The position numbers and the translations under genes are program-made. A model generated the notes under the pieces. That model did no database searches. It was not told where the DNA came from and saw only the letters and a program-made list of their open reading frames with translations. A stretch of DNA of 33,519 nt from Dehalococcoidales bacterium. Lineage in GTDB: Bacteria; Chloroflexota; Dehalococcoidia; Dehalococcoidales; UBA2162. Location: positions 1-33,519 of the forward strand of contig JAUYHA010000001.1 of NCBI GenBank assembly GCA_030690265.1, given 5' to 3'. Below are positions 16,624-26,682 of this stretch, piece by piece. Position 1 is the stretch's first letter, and each line of letters begins with the position of its first letter.

Positions 16624-17384
16624 TATATTTTTGTTTCGATAAATTTCATAGAGTTCAGCATATATGTCTTTAACTTGATAACTTTTAAAAAACTCGTTAA
16701 CGTCGTTTTTACCTCTTCCAGGTTGAAAAGCAAAGCCAGTTCACTTCTAACATCAAGCTTTTCGCCTGTCATTAGCAGTCGAACGACATTAGCAATCTTA
16801 TCTTCGATTGCTTTGCTGAAGATGCTGGTAAGCTCATCTTCCATTATATAAATTGTGTTTTCATCACCTAAGGTAAGATTCTTTAAAGGTTTCTCTAAAT
16901 ATGTAATGAAAGGATGTGCGAGCTCTCCTTTTATTGTGGTTTGTGTAAATTCCAGTGCTGTAGTTACTGCACGGTCATATTCCTTGTTGCTCGAAGTAGC
17001 CTTAGTTATGCCTTCGGCGATAGCATCCAAAACTTTATCAACCTGCTGCTCGGTTAGCCTCTGACTTTGAATTTTTATGAGTTGTAGAAGATCTCTGGGT
17101 ATGTTAGCCTGATAGATACCTCTTCCAATCTTGCCTAATGCACTTTTATGGAATCCTTGATTTATAGCTCCGAAAACCAGCTTCTTGAATTTGGCATATT
17201 TGCCTAAATCTATTCCCACAAGAAGATTGTTGTCACTGCGAAATCTTACGGTTCGCTTGGGATGGCGCCTCTTATGAAAATCCGTTTCAAGGAAATCCAT
17301 GAAGTACTTTACAACTTCCCTTATAAACACCAAGCTGTGTGGGTGTCCACTATTTAAATCCTGTCCTTCACTCACTTTATCCAT
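16584..17384 (-). CDS. N-terminal part of the split helicase-nuclease
   Basis: 266 residues from ATG 17384, 13 bases after the hsdR stop. Residues 1 to about 226 form a predominantly helical region with no motif I recognise. The last 40 residues are probably out-of-frame translation (they become K-T-T-L-T-S-F and a hydrophobic I/L-rich tail). At the A5 run (plus 16706-16710) a -1 shift moves into the helicase frame. The joined sequence then reads N-L-E-E-V-K-N-D-V-N-E-F-F-K-S-Y-Q-V-K-D-I-Y, an even, charged helical sequence. The two open frames are therefore best read as one gene. The downstream frame has no good ribosome binding site of its own. Cause unknown: mutation, programmed shift or sequencing error. 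Confidence 0.75.
   Translation of the reverse strand: MDKVSEGQDLNSGHPHSLVFIREVVKYFMDFLETDFHKRRHPKRTVRFRSDNNLLVGIDLGKYAKFKKLVFGAINQGFHKSALGKIGRGIYQANIPRDLLQLIKIQSQRLTEQQVDKVLDAIAEGITKATSSNKEYDRAVTTALEFTQTTIKGELAHPFITYLEKPLKNLTLGDENTIYIMEDELTSIFSKAIEDKIANVVRLLMTGEKLDVRSELALLFNLEEVKTTLTSFLKVIKLKTYMLNSMKFIETKIYWINRILIYISTI
16706..16710 (-). other. Frameshift point in a run of five A
   Basis: Minus-strand sequence is GGTAAAAACGAC. Upstream reading GTA-AAA must change to AAA-AAC-GAC downstream, a -1 change. A canonical X-XXY-YYZ slippery heptamer is not formed in the upstream frame. Confidence 0.7.
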
Positions 17385-17397
17385 GTTATTTCTTCAA

Positions 17398-20300
17398 TTA
17401 CAAAGTGTCAGTCCAATCCCTGCCCAATAATTCAGCTTGTTCCAATACTGTTAGAGTAGCCTTCTCTTGCTTGTCTGGTGGGTAACCATGCTTTCGGAGA
17501 AGTCGCCTGACCATCGTCCGAAGCTTTGCCCGGGCACTTTCTCTAACTGTCCAGTCAATGGTTGCGTTACGGCGTACTGTTTCTACCAGCTCTCGGGCTA
17601 GTGTTTTCAAGACTTCATCGCCTAATACTTTTACAGCGCTGTCGTTGATTTCCAGAGCATCATAAAAAGCTTCTTCGTCTTCACTCAGGCCAAGTTGCTC
17701 ACCGTGTGACTTCGCTTCGCGCATCTGCTTGGCTAATTCAATGAGCTCCACGATAACCCGCGTAGCTTCAATAGTACGGTTTTGATACCGCCGGATGGTT
17801 TTCTCTAGCATCTCAGCAAACGACCTGGATTGAACCAGGTTCTTCCTTGCCCGCGTCTTTATTTCATCATTCAGTAGTTTATGCAATAGCTCAAGAGCCA
17901 AATTGCGATACGGCATCTTCTGTACTTCAGCCAAAAACTCGTCCGACAGAATCGAAATATCCGGCCTCTTAAGACCGGTAGCACTGAAGATATCAATTAC
18001 CTGGTCGGAGGAGATGGCTTTGGATACAATTTGCCGTATCGCTGTATCCAACTCTTCTTGTGTTTTACCTGGTATCCTGGTATTCTTAGCAATTGCTGAC
18101 CTGACTGCCTGGAAGAAACCTACTTCGTCCTTGATTTCCAAAGCTTTTTCATGAGGCACTGCCAGTGCAAAAGCTCTAGATAGTTCTGTCACAGCCTGAA
18201 GCAGCCGTTCTTTGCCGCTTTGTTGCACTAATATGTGTTCGATTGCAGCAGGTATGATTGATACTCGCTCGGTAGGCGTTCCCGTGCCAAAACGGGAATA
18301 GTCGAAACCGTGGAACATGGCCGAGACAATTTCGTATTTCTCAAGCATAATGGCAACGGCTTCTTCTTGAGGAATACCGGTTTCACCACGTGACCCTTCT
18401 GTATAATCAGCGAGCGCTTTCTTCAACTCATCCGCTATCCCCAAGTAATCAACCACCAGCCCTCCGGGTTTATCCTTGAAAACACGGTTAACCCGTGCAA
18501 TAGCCTGCATCAGCCCATGACCACGCATTGGCTTATCTATGTACATCGTATGTAGACACGGGGCATCAAAACCAGTCAGCCACATATCGCGGACAATAAC
18601 CAGCTTCATCGGGCCCGCAGGATCTTTCATACGCTTCTTAATAAGCTCGCGTCGCTCTTTATTACGAATGTGAGGCTGAAAATTTGGTGGATCGCTTGCC
18701 GAACCAGTCATAATGACCTTGATAAAACCTGTCTCGTCATCCTGACTGTGCCAGGAAGGGCGAATCTTTATGATGGCGTCGTACAGGTCAATACAAATAC
18801 GACGACTCATACAGACGATCATCCCCTTGCCGTCCATTACTTCTAACCGCTGTTCGAAGTGGTTTATAATATCCTTTGCTATCAGACCGATGCGCTTCTC
18901 TGCACCTACCATGGCCTCAAGCCTAGCCCACTTGGTCCTTAGCCTTTGCCTTACTGTTTCCTCCTCGCCTTCGGTTACCTCTTGAAATTCGGGGTCAATA
19001 TGCGGCTTTTCTTCTTCTTTTAGTTCCAACTTTGCCAGCCGGCTTTCGTAGAAAATGCGTACAGTGGCACCATCATGGACAGCCTGTTGGATGTCATAGA
19101 TGCTGATATAGTTTCCGAACACAGCCGGGGTACTCCGGTCAGCCTTTTCAATCGGTGTACCGGTGAATCCGATGAAGGAAGCATATGGTATGGCATCTCT
19201 CATGTTGCGAGCCAGGCCGTCAATGAAATCATACTGGCTGCGGTGGGCTTCGTCGGCGATTACCACAATATTGCGGCGGCTGGAGAGTAAAGGGAATTTC
19301 TCGTCATTTTCTGGTAGGAATTTCTGGATGGTGGTAAATACAATACCGCCGGAAGCTACTTTCAAAAGCTCTCTGAGATGTTCCCGCGTCTCCGCCTGTA
19401 CTGGTTTCTGCCTGAGTAAGTCCTGGGCTACGGCAAAGTTGTCGAAGAGCTGGTTATCAAGGTCATTACGGTCAGTAAGTAACACCAGGGTGGGGTTCTC
19501 CATCGCTGGTTGTAGAATAATCTTACCGGCATAGAACACCATGGTAAGGCTTTTACCGGCTCCTTGGGTATGCCATACTACACCAACACGTTTGTCTCCC
19601 GACGGCGAAATAGCCTTTACCGTGGCAGTCACGGCGGCGTTGACAGCATGGTACTGATGATAAGCGGCCACTTTCTTAACGACATTTTTTCCATCATCTT
19701 CGAAAATGATGAAATGACGCACCATGTCCATAACCCGCTTCCTGTCAAACATGCCCTTAATATGCACTTCCAGCTCTGGGGAGCCTTTCGGAGCGAGGTT
19801 TTCACCATCCGCGGTGCGCCATGGTAAAAACCATTCCCAACCGGAGGTGAGCGTTCCAGCTCTTGCCTCTGTGCCGTCACTGATAATAAGTAACTCGTTG
19901 TAGTGAAAGAGCGAAGGGATATCCGATTTGTAGGTTTCAATTTGGTTGAAGGCGCCTTTGATGGTGGCGTTTTCATCAGCAGGGTTCTTAAGTTCAATTA
20001 CGGCGAACGGTAGTCCATTGACAAACACGAGGAGGTCTGGCCGGCGGTTACGCTGACCCTCGACCACAGTAAACTGGTTTACTACCAACCAGTCGTTACG
20101 CTCTGGGTTATCGAAGTCGGCAAGCCAGACTTTATCGCCAACAATCCGTCCGTCACTGTGACGATATTCAACATCTATACCATTAGCAAGCATCTTATGG
20201 AACTGGCGGTTATTGAGAACCAAACTTGGGCTATCGGAACGTGTTAGCTTCCTGAAAGCATCCTCTATGGCTTCAGCAGGAATATGAGGATTCAAAGATA

Positions 20301-20472
20301 TGAGCGCGGCACGAAGCCGCTCAACAAGTACCACATCTCCATAGCTTGACCGCTCCGGGTGAAGACCATCACACGCAATATCAGGTCCAAACAGATATTG
20401 GTATCCTAATGACTTGAACCATTCGATAGCAGCTTCTTCAACAATGGATTCTGTAATCATAGCTATTGTCAT
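17398..20472 (-). CDS. hsdR: Type I restriction enzyme R subunit HsdR
   Basis: 1024 residues, the usual HsdR size. The N-terminal nuclease domain has R-R-P-D-L-L-V-F near residue 145 and V-I-E-L-K-N-P near 160 (PD-(D/E)xK). The two RecA-like motor domains carry T-Q-G-A-G-K-S (about 300), [10 protein letters not shown] (about 405), F-T-G-T-P and a motif VI region Q-A-I-A-R-V-N-R. A helical C-terminus would bind HsdM. It translocates and cuts unmethylated DNA. The start ATG 20472 overlaps the preceding gene's stop as ATGA; an upstream in-frame ATG at 20505 would lie inside that gene. Its separation from hsdS by a GmrSD-like gene is unusual. Confidence 0.95.
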   Translation of the reverse strand: MTIAMITESIVEEAAIEWFKSLGYQYLFGPDIACDGLHPERSSYGDVVLVERLRAALISLNPHIPAEAIEDAFRKLTRSDSPSLVLNNRQFHKMLANGIDVEYRHSDGRIVGDKVWLADFDNPERNDWLVVNQFTVVEGQRNRRPDLLVFVNGLPFAVIELKNPADENATIKGAFNQIETYKSDIPSLFHYNELLIISDGTEARAGTLTSGWEWFLPWRTADGENLAPKGSPELEVHIKGMFDRKRVMDMVRHFIIFEDDGKNVVKKVAAYHQYHAVNAAVTATVKAISPSGDKRVGVVWHTQGAGKSLTMVFYAGKIILQPAMENPTLVLLTDRNDLDNQLFDNFAVAQDLLRQKPVQAETREHLRELLKVASGGIVFTTIQKFLPENDEKFPLLSSRRNIVVIADEAHRSQYDFIDGLARNMRDAIPYASFIGFTGTPIEKADRSTPAVFGNYISIYDIQQAVHDGATVRIFYESRLAKLELKEEEKPHIDPEFQEVTEGEEETVRQRLRTKWARLEAMVGAEKRIGLIAKDIINHFEQRLEVMDGKGMIVCMSRRICIDLYDAIIKIRPSWHSQDDETGFIKVIMTGSASDPPNFQPHIRNKERRELIKKRMKDPAGPMKLVIVRDMWLTGFDAPCLHTMYIDKPMRGHGLMQAIARVNRVFKDKPGGLVVDYLGIADELKKALADYTEGSRGETGIPQEEAVAIMLEKYEIVSAMFHGFDYSRFGTGTPTERVSIIPAAIEHILVQQSGKERLLQAVTELSRAFALAVPHEKALEIKDEVGFFQAVRSAIAKNTRIPGKTQEELDTAIRQIVSKAISSDQVIDIFSATGLKRPDISILSDEFLAEVQKMPYRNLALELLHKLLNDEIKTRARKNLVQSRSFAEMLEKTIRRYQNRTIEATRVIVELIELAKQMREAKSHGEQLGLSEDEEAFYDALEINDSAVKVLGDEVLKTLARELVETVRRNATIDWTVRESARAKLRTMVRRLLRKHGYPPDKQEKATLTVLEQAELLGRDWTDTL

Positions 20473-22328
20473 TGAATCTCCAAATCGAAACGACTGGGGC
20501 TCCATATTTCTTCACAGATAAGACGGTACAACTCTTGCCGCTCATTGAGGCTTGCCTTGGTAAATTCAGTGGGGTAAGCCTTAAAAGGTAAACTTGACTG
20601 TGTTTTATATTGTAAAAATGACGGATTATTCTTGTACCACTCCGGATGAAGAGTCTTCGCTAACACATTCTGTCCCAAATAGGCATCCAGCTTCTCTATG
20701 TACTTCTTCTTCCCGTAACTCTTGTTAAAGTCATCAGGTAGCAGGATAAGCCCGCCAAAACGGTTACGGAATTCACTAAATTCATATTCATTACGGAACT
20801 CCGATTTGTGCTGCTCGTAGTCATTCGCCCAAATATGCTCGACTTGGAAAGGATGCTTCACCGTTCTGTCAAGGTAAATGAGAATATTACTATCAATTCC
20901 GCATTTCTGGGCAATATGATGAGTAATACGGGCTAACAGAATATGAACATATCCGCGATTCTGCTGATGCACATAAAAATCCTTCACCCCGGCAAAAGAT
21001 TCTTCCATATTAGCGACTTTAGTTTTTAGGAGCTGTGCCAATTCTTTCACTGGCTTGTGTCTAATTTCTTTCATAAGATTGAACATCGTATAGACAATAG
21101 ATGAATAGCTGAGTGTTCTGAAATTGACGATACGCCGAGCAATGAATATGTCTATATAGCCAGCAACTAGCCGGATTTTCTTATCTACGGTAGCTGTATC
21201 ATCATCTGGGCTTATCGACGCGAAAATCAGAACATCTTGCAGAGTGAAGTTGTTTTCCGAATTGTAATAAATGTACTCTAATCCTGGTGTAATATCTAAG
21301 GCTGATTTCCAAATTTTCATGTAGATATTGCTGTAATAGTCGAAGTCTCGCAATATGAATTCAGAAAAATCTTTGGGGTTAACTAATTTGAGTTTCTTGT
21401 GCTCATCTCGCACCCATTTATGATACCTCGTTCCGAGTGATTCCCAATCTTCGTTCTTTGCATCTTTTTTACGTTCACGAATACTATCTGCATACTGTGA
21501 CCGTAACCAAGTCTTAAAAAACTCTTCCGCTTCCTTTTCATCACCATCTGCGAGTTGAAGGAATTCAAAGGAACGTCTCCTCCACAGATCATTTGCTTTT
21601 TGTTTCTGGCTATCATCCTCAACATTAGCTAACAAATAGCCCTTCAACATCTCTGCGGAACTTAGCCTCAAGCCCCTGTCGTTCATCGTCTCAAAAATAG
21701 CATAGGCATCATCATCTGAATACGCCACGATCTCAACTAAATCTACACATTCTATTAACCAGTCAATGAAAAATGGTAGAGTGTGATTTTTCAGCGGTTC
21801 AGGAAATAGCTGGACAATGTCGTTAAATCTATCCAGGATATTATGTACTGATTCGGTTATCCCTTCGGGGTCAAATTGCGAGTTAATAAATAGAGCCTCC
21901 ATGCACGAAGCTCTTTCATCCACATCTATGTTGAAAGACTTAGCCCCAAATTTCTCAGAGAAAATAAGGCTTTTAATTTCTACTTGGCGTAAGGTTGGAT
22001 CAGATTTCTGGAGCTCGGCCTGCAAATTGTTAAGATAGATGAGTAACAGAGTAAGCGTAGTTAAACGCTGTTGGCCATCCACAATAGAGTTTGTGTTGTT
22101 CTTCCGGCTAATTATTATAGGTCCCAAGAAATAATGCGGATACTCTTGTACTTTCCTGGGATCATGACCTTCTTCATATTCAGATCGAAACTTTGCTTCT
22201 AAATCATCAAACAAAGCTGTAACGTGCTCTTTTTTCCACTTAAACTCTCTCTGGTAGAAATCTATGCTGTATTTCGTTTTTTCTAGCAGCTCTCTAATCG
22301 TCTTCGACCGAGCATCAATTTTATTCAT
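20469..22328 (-). CDS. DUF262/DUF1524 (GmrSD-like) nuclease
   Basis: 619 residues. The N-terminal DUF262 (ParB/sulfiredoxin-like) domain shows Y-Q-R-E-F-K-W (25-31), F-L-G-P-I-I-I and V-D-G-Q-Q-R-L-T (83-90), the nucleotide-binding signature. A helical middle part contains [11 protein letters not shown]. The C-terminal DUF1524 His-Me finger region has P-F-Q-V-E-H-I-W (near 493), [10 protein letters not shown] and F-N-K-S-Y-G. GmrSD enzymes are type IV restriction systems cutting modified DNA with NTP; whether this one cuts modified DNA is inference. ATG 22328 overlaps the hsdS stop (ATGA) and its own stop overlaps hsdR (ATGA), so it is translated as part of the type I operon. Confidence 0.9.
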   Translation of the reverse strand: MNKIDARSKTIRELLEKTKYSIDFYQREFKWKKEHVTALFDDLEAKFRSEYEEGHDPRKVQEYPHYFLGPIIISRKNNTNSIVDGQQRLTTLTLLLIYLNNLQAELQKSDPTLRQVEIKSLIFSEKFGAKSFNIDVDERASCMEALFINSQFDPEGITESVHNILDRFNDIVQLFPEPLKNHTLPFFIDWLIECVDLVEIVAYSDDDAYAIFETMNDRGLRLSSAEMLKGYLLANVEDDSQKQKANDLWRRRSFEFLQLADGDEKEAEEFFKTWLRSQYADSIRERKKDAKNEDWESLGTRYHKWVRDEHKKLKLVNPKDFSEFILRDFDYYSNIYMKIWKSALDITPGLEYIYYNSENNFTLQDVLIFASISPDDDTATVDKKIRLVAGYIDIFIARRIVNFRTLSYSSIVYTMFNLMKEIRHKPVKELAQLLKTKVANMEESFAGVKDFYVHQQNRGYVHILLARITHHIAQKCGIDSNILIYLDRTVKHPFQVEHIWANDYEQHKSEFRNEYEFSEFRNRFGGLILLPDDFNKSYGKKKYIEKLDAYLGQNVLAKTLHPEWYKNNPSFLQYKTQSSLPFKAYPTEFTKASLNERQELYRLICEEIWSPSRFDLEIQ

Positions 22329-23575
22329 GCTGCCTCCTCTAAAAACTTCTCAGTGTTCTTTACCCGTATATTCCCCGATAGTAGCTTGGGCAACAGCGCA
22401 TCTCGGATATCGGCCAGTATGATGGTTTGTGCTTCGTTATTGTCAGCAAGTCTGTAAATGGGACGGACTAGCTTGGAAAAAGCGCCAACTACACTGGAAG
22501 GTGGTAATACACACTGGTATTGTGGAAGAGCTTTGGCGCTCAGATGCAATACAGTCGTTCCGTTCGCATAACCGTATGCATGTTCCTGGAATTCATCCCT
22601 TGAGAGCATGCCGTATAGAAACTCGTTAGAAGCCCTTTCCTCTGTTGGCCGAACGACAACTAAATCAAGTGAGGCTACCAACGTCTGCAATTGCGGATGA
22701 GCCTGAACCCGCGCTGCTCGTCCTAGAACCTCTGCCTTTTGGGTTAGATCAGTGTGAGCCACGACAATCTCGCCAGGCTGTAATCTCTGTTGGGGCTTAT
22801 ATTCACCAATGTAAGGCTTCAACCCTTCATGTTGGTAACCGCCGCCTCTGGTAATAGATTTTAAGGTAACAAGCGCCGTGTTCGATTCTCTCAGGTCTTC
22901 ACTCCTGTATGAGACACCTTTCACAAAACAAGCAATTTCCTCTAGTCTCACCACCCTCCACCCTACCGGTATCTCCCCCAGCGGCGAGTCCTGCATTCCC
23001 TGGTTGCGGAAAGGTTCAAAGTCCACAAACCAGCTTTTGAACAGAGCCTGCGCCATGGCTTCCAGCGTCCGATTCATCTGGCGGTTTAGCTCTATCTTGT
23101 CGTCCAGAGTGCCAAGGATATGGGCGATGGCGCGCTGTTCGCGGAGGGGAGGAACGGGCTTTTCGAGGCGCTCTAGAAAATCCCACTTAGCGCGAGGCAT
23201 CTTAGTGCCTTCAGAGGCTTGGGTAGCTGAATCGACGAACTCTTGTGATGCCATCCAGTAGAAAAGATAGCCTTGGTCTATACTATTTTTAGCGCGCAAA
23301 ACCCATATGTCGGTGGAACAAACCCCTGAGAAACTTGGCCTCACTACTTTTCTAAAGTATGGGCGTAATTTCCCAAAAAGGATGTCACCAGACTGAAACT
23401 GAGATTTCACGCTGGTAACGTCTTTACTGTTACCCACCTCCAGAAGCCGCAAGGTGCCCTCTTCGATATGCTCAAGACCGATGTAGGGCGCTTCCTCAAT
23501 TTCATCAGGTCGGCAGGTATCTCTGATCAGTTCAGCGCATTCCCCGAACTTCTTGAGTTGCCAGCTAGAGTTCAT
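22325..23575 (-). CDS. hsdS: Type I restriction enzyme S subunit HsdS
   Basis: 416 residues in the two-TRD layout. TRD1 covers about 1-150, ending P-V-P-P-L-R-E-Q-R-A-I-A-H-I-L, followed by the first conserved spacer helix L-D-D-K-I-E-L-N-R-Q-M-N. TRD2 begins near 205 at L-G-E-I-P-V-G-W-R-V-V-R-L and is followed by a second helix with A-L-L-P-K-L-L-S-G near the end. It sets the bipartite DNA target for both modification and cleavage. ATG 23575 follows GGAG within AAGGAGTTAGGGT. A 112-base gap separates it from the gene before it, the largest gap in the operon. Confidence 0.95.
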   Translation of the reverse strand: MNSSWQLKKFGECAELIRDTCRPDEIEEAPYIGLEHIEEGTLRLLEVGNSKDVTSVKSQFQSGDILFGKLRPYFRKVVRPSFSGVCSTDIWVLRAKNSIDQGYLFYWMASQEFVDSATQASEGTKMPRAKWDFLERLEKPVPPLREQRAIAHILGTLDDKIELNRQMNRTLEAMAQALFKSWFVDFEPFRNQGMQDSPLGEIPVGWRVVRLEEIACFVKGVSYRSEDLRESNTALVTLKSITRGGGYQHEGLKPYIGEYKPQQRLQPGEIVVAHTDLTQKAEVLGRAARVQAHPQLQTLVASLDLVVVRPTEERASNEFLYGMLSRDEFQEHAYGYANGTTVLHLSAKALPQYQCVLPPSSVVGAFSKLVRPIYRLADNNEAQTIILADIRDALLPKLLSGNIRVKNTEKFLEEAA

Positions 23576-23687
23576 ACCCTAACTCCTTCGAGTCCCGACA
23601 TCTTGAAATCACAAGCTGTGACGTCAAATATTCTTTGTCAGATTTCATTATTCACATCGTCGCCATTTGTTCCCCATAATCAACCCG

Positions 23688-24365
23688 CTACGAAATTAAA
23701 TTGGCGATGAGACCAGAAATATTACTGACTAAAGAAGCGCACCCGCCAATAACCGCTGCACCCTTCACAACGTCCCAAGCGGCTTTGATAATGCTAATGT
23801 TTGGCTTCGGCTTGGCCAATTGAGACTGGATTGTGTCGATGTCGGCCACCAGATTCATCTTCTCTGCTTCCGCGGCTTCCGATTTGGTGATCGCCTCGCG
23901 CAGCTCGACTAACGCTTGACCTAAGTCACTGAATTGGGCGTTGATTTGGTTGCCATCTCCTAATGTAATTATATTTTGGCCAGTCGCTTCTATTTTTATC
24001 CCATGAAATTTAGGCATAGTGAATTCTCCTGGCCCCTCAATCTTGTCGATTCCTGCGGCAGTAATCTGGTAAAAGGTGGTCACTGATGGAATCACGATAC
24101 CACCTCGTGCCTGAACCTCTTTCTTGATAAGTTTTTCCTCCACCCAACCCTGACTAATAAGGTAAGTAAGGTTGCTTTGGACTTCTTGCTGACTGAGGTT
24201 ATGTTTGGTTTTCAGGTCAGCTTTGATATCGCTTATTCTTACGGCAGAACCTTTCTTGCCCATGCTGCTGGTCGCGCTCTTGTTTCGGTCATAAAAATAC
24301 TGCAGCATCATTCCTCGGATTTCGTTGTTTGTTCGTGGTGGTTGATTTGTCTTTGCCTTAGCCAT
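23688..24365 (-). CDS. Winged-helix protein with hydrophobic C-terminal tail
   Basis: 225 residues; family not recognised. Residues about 12-105 look like a winged helix ([33 protein letters not shown]). A polar beta-type stretch follows, [16 protein letters not shown] (about 127-141), a pattern I associate with bacterial effector-type proteins. A charged, probably coiled-coil helix (145-185) comes next. The C-terminus (about 195-225) is Gly/Ala/Ile/Leu rich and could insert into a membrane. The start ATG overlaps the hsdM stop by 8 bases, so it is coupled to the methyltransferase. Possible role: sensor-effector that acts at the membrane; this is inference from layout. Confidence 0.72.
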   Translation of the reverse strand: MAKAKTNQPPRTNNEIRGMMLQYFYDRNKSATSSMGKKGSAVRISDIKADLKTKHNLSQQEVQSNLTYLISQGWVEEKLIKKEVQARGGIVIPSVTTFYQITAAGIDKIEGPGEFTMPKFHGIKIEATGQNIITLGDGNQINAQFSDLGQALVELREAITKSEAAEAEKMNLVADIDTIQSQLAKPKPNISIIKAAWDVVKGAAVIGGCASLVSNISGLIANLIS

Positions 24366-25965
24366 ATCCCAGCTCCTTCAGGTTGCTTCGTATTGCCGCC
24401 TCCAGCTTCGCCGATTCCCGGAACTGTTCATCCAGCTTGACCGTCAGACGAGCCATCTTCTCGTTAAAAGGTTCGCCGTCATCTTCTATCTCTTCGGCTC
24501 CAACGTAGCGACCCGGGGTGAGCACGTAGCCATGGGTGGTAATTGCTTCGGTTGTAGTTGAATTACAGAATCCGGGAACGTCCTGGTATTCACCTGCTCC
24601 TGCTTCACCACGCCATGCGTGATACGTGCCGGCAATGTGAACAATTTCTTCATCGCTCAGCTCGCGGTGCACCCTGTCCACTAGGTATCCCATCTTGCGG
24701 GCATCAATAAAGAGCGTTTGCCGACGACGGTCACGGAATTTGCCGTTGCTTTTATCTCTTGCCAAAAACCAGAGACAGGCAGGTATTGCAGCACCGTAAA
24801 ATAGCTGTGGTGGTAAAGCAATCATACAGTCTACTATGTCAGCCTCAATGATGTTTTTCCGAATTTCACTTTCGCCGGACTGGTTGGATGACATTGAACC
24901 GTTCGCCAGTACAAAGCCGGTAATACCGGTGGGGGAGAGATGGTGAATCATGTGTTGTATCCATGCATAGTTGGCATTACCTATCGGAGGGACGCCGTAC
25001 TTCCAGCGCACGTCTTTACGCAGGCGCTCGCCGCCCCAGTCGCTCATGTTGAAGGGTGGATTGGCCAGGATAAAGTCTGCCTTAAGATCTTTGTGAAGGT
25101 CATTATGGAAGCTATCAGCGTGATAAGGTCCCAAGTTAGCCTCAATACCACGAATTGCCAGGTTCATTTTAGCCAGGCGCCATGTCGTCGGGTTAGATTC
25201 CTGTCCGTAAACGGAAATATCGCCGATGCGGCCGCCATGCTGGCGAATGAATTCCTCACTCTGGACAAACATGCCGCTGGAACCACAGCACGGGTCATAT
25301 ACTCGTCCCTTGAATGGCTCTATCATCTCCACCAATAGCCGGACCACGCACCGCGGAGTATAGAATTCTCCACCCTTCTTCCCTTCAGCACTGGCAAACT
25401 TGCCAAGGAAGTACTCGTACACCCGTCCGAGTACGTCCTTAGAGCGGCTCTCTTTATCTCCAAGTCCAATCGTTCCCACAAGGTCAATTAGCTCCCCCAG
25501 CCTTTGTTTATCCAGCGTGGGACGGGCATAGTCTTTGGATAGCACGCCTTTAAGAGAAGGATTATCGCGCTCAATCGCTACCATGGCATCATCGATCAGC
25601 TTTCCGATGGTCGGCTGTTTAGCGTTTGCCTGAAGAGATGGCCATCTGGCTTCCTTCGGGACCCAGAAGACATTTTCTGATTTATATTCATCACGATCTT
25701 CAAGTACCTCGTACCGTGCCTTTGGTTCTTTGACGAAATATTCGCTAGATGGGTCGGCGGTCATGAGTTCCAACTGCTGATGTCGCTCTTGAAAAGCATC
25801 CGAAATGTACTTCAAGAAAATAAGCCCGAGGACGACATGCTTATACTCGGCGGCATCCATATTACTGCGCATCTTATCAGCGGCTTGCCATAGCTTTTCC
25901 TCGAAGCCCAGGTTCGCTCCGTTTGATTTCTGCTTGCTATGGTTGTTTCCAGTTCGACTTGCCAT
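24358..25965 (-). CDS. hsdM: Type I DNA methyltransferase M subunit HsdM
   Basis: 535 residues. An N-terminal helical HsdM_N domain ([13 protein letters not shown]) precedes an N6-adenine methyltransferase with SAM motif [10 protein letters not shown] (near residue 225) and catalytic N-P-P-F (near 302). With HsdS it methylates the host target. ATG 25965 is preferred because AGGAGAAAC lies directly before it; an in-frame start at 26028 would overlap the upstream gene. First large gene of the minus-strand defence operon. Confidence 0.95.
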   Translation of the reverse strand: MASRTGNNHSKQKSNGANLGFEEKLWQAADKMRSNMDAAEYKHVVLGLIFLKYISDAFQERHQQLELMTADPSSEYFVKEPKARYEVLEDRDEYKSENVFWVPKEARWPSLQANAKQPTIGKLIDDAMVAIERDNPSLKGVLSKDYARPTLDKQRLGELIDLVGTIGLGDKESRSKDVLGRVYEYFLGKFASAEGKKGGEFYTPRCVVRLLVEMIEPFKGRVYDPCCGSSGMFVQSEEFIRQHGGRIGDISVYGQESNPTTWRLAKMNLAIRGIEANLGPYHADSFHNDLHKDLKADFILANPPFNMSDWGGERLRKDVRWKYGVPPIGNANYAWIQHMIHHLSPTGITGFVLANGSMSSNQSGESEIRKNIIEADIVDCMIALPPQLFYGAAIPACLWFLARDKSNGKFRDRRRQTLFIDARKMGYLVDRVHRELSDEEIVHIAGTYHAWRGEAGAGEYQDVPGFCNSTTTEAITTHGYVLTPGRYVGAEEIEDDGEPFNEKMARLTVKLDEQFRESAKLEAAIRSNLKELGYG

Positions 25966-25981
25966 GTTTCTCCTGAGGGTA

Positions 25982-26182
25982 TTACTTCTTTCTTTTACCA
26001 CGCCGTGGTTCATTGTAGGTCGATGCAAACTTCTCTAGCTCACTCTTATCAATAAGCCACATGTTATGAATCTTCTTGGCTGGAATACGACCTTCCCGGC
26101 ACATACGTTTCACCGTCTCCCAGTGAACGCCTAGCACTTCCGCAGCTTCAATTACATTGACGTAGTTATCAAGTACTGGCAT
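25982..26182 (-). CDS. Excisionase-type helix-turn-helix protein
   Basis: 66 residues. It shows the MerR/Xis-like pattern [27 protein letters not shown], then [11 protein letters not shown] and a basic tail R-R-G-K-R-K-K. Proteins of this kind bind DNA and are found as excisionases or as small regulators at the head of type I restriction operons. ATG 26182 follows GGAGAA; GTG 26194 is an in-frame alternative. It sits 16 bases before hsdM and probably controls the operon through the inverted repeats upstream. Confidence 0.85.
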   Translation of the reverse strand: MPVLDNYVNVIEAAEVLGVHWETVKRMCREGRIPAKKIHNMWLIDKSELEKFASTYNEPRRGKRKK

Positions 26183-26203
26183 ACCATTCTCCACTCATTA
26201 GTC

Positions 26204-26239
26204 TATCGTTACCGCAATAGTAACATTGTGAGAACGATA
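26204..26239. promoter_or_regulatory. Nested inverted repeats at the hsd promoter
   Basis: TATCGTT (26204-26210) and AACGATA (26233-26239) enclose GTTAC (26208-26212) and GTAAC (26220-26224). The nested arms cover the putative -10 of the hsd operon, making this a plausible repressor site for the small HTH protein. Confidence 0.5.
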
Positions 26240-26245
26240 AATCAA
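26217..26245 (-). promoter_or_regulatory. Candidate promoter of the minus-strand defence operon
   Basis: On the minus strand TTGATT (26245-26240), a 17-base spacer and TACTAT (26222-26217) lie about 35 bases upstream of the HTH gene start. Both hexamers match consensus only partly. Confidence 0.45.
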
Positions 26246-26311
26246 GAGGTGCGCTTCAGGTGAATAAAGATGTGCGCTATCTTAAGAAAATCACCTGTAA
26301 TTGGATAAAAT

Positions 26312-26341
26312 AAGGGCCCCGGAATTAATTCCAAGACCCTT
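26312..26341 (-). terminator. Hairpin with T-rich tail on the minus strand
   Basis: AAGGG (26312-26316) pairs with CCCTT (26337-26341) around the perfect palindrome GGAATTAATTCC (26321-26332). On the minus strand it is followed by ATTTTATCC. No minus-strand gene lies immediately to its right now; it would block antisense reading from the cassette side into the hsd operon. Confidence 0.5.
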
Positions 26342-26387
26342 TGCCTAACCACATTGAAAATATCATTATTTGATTATAATTTGTCTA

Positions 26388-26431
26388 TTGACTTAGACCA
26401 ATTATAGTGTTAATATAAATGCATAATTGGT
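26388..26431 (+). promoter_or_regulatory. Promoter and 9-bp inverted repeat in front of the AbrB-like gene
   Basis: TTGACT (26388-26393), a 17-base spacer and TAATAT (26411-26416) form a promoter. ACCAATTAT (26397-26405) and its exact inverse ATAATTGGT (26423-26431) flank the -10. This is a likely operator for autoregulation by the AbrB-like product. Confidence 0.65.
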
Positions 26432-26671
26432 GTGGAATATATTAATAAAATGGTAAAGAATAGCAACAATAATAAATCAAAAGCACCCTTGAAATTGGCA
26501 TCTTACGGGACGGTGAAGGTATACAAAACTAACCAGATCAAGCTCGATGTAAACCTTCTCAAGACTCTTGAAATCCGAGCCGGCGATCTCGTCGAGGTTT
26601 TCCTGGATACAGAGGAGAGAGCCATTGTGATCAAAAGCCAAGAAGCGGATGGCAAGCAGACGAACAAATAA
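26432..26671 (+). CDS. AbrB/MazE-like DNA-binding protein
   Basis: Up to 79 residues. The core S-Y-G-T-V-K-V-Y-K-T-N-Q-I-K-L-D-V-N-L-L-K-T-L-E-I, then R-A-G-D-L-V-E-V-F-L, matches the swapped-hairpin AbrB/SpoVT fold (beta strand, K-x-x-Q-I, L-x-I-x-x-G-D-x-V-E-V). The start is uncertain: GTG 26432 abuts the inverted repeat, ATG 26450 lacks a ribosome binding site, and the leader would be very short either way. Such proteins act as operon repressors or antitoxins. It precedes the metallopeptidase gene by 11 bases; AbrB or HTH genes next to ImmA/IrrE peptidases are often their substrates, which is the simplest guess here. Confidence 0.78.
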   Translation: MEYINKMVKNSNNNKSKAPLKLASYGTVKVYKTNQIKLDVNLLKTLEIRAGDLVEVFLDTEERAIVIKSQEADGKQTNK

Positions 26672-26682
26672 CGGAGACAGCT

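Noticed and set aside
16700-16712. Canonical -1 programmed frameshift signal
   Set aside because: In the upstream frame the A5 run does not make an X-XXY-YYZ heptamer, so a mutation or sequence error is at least as likely.
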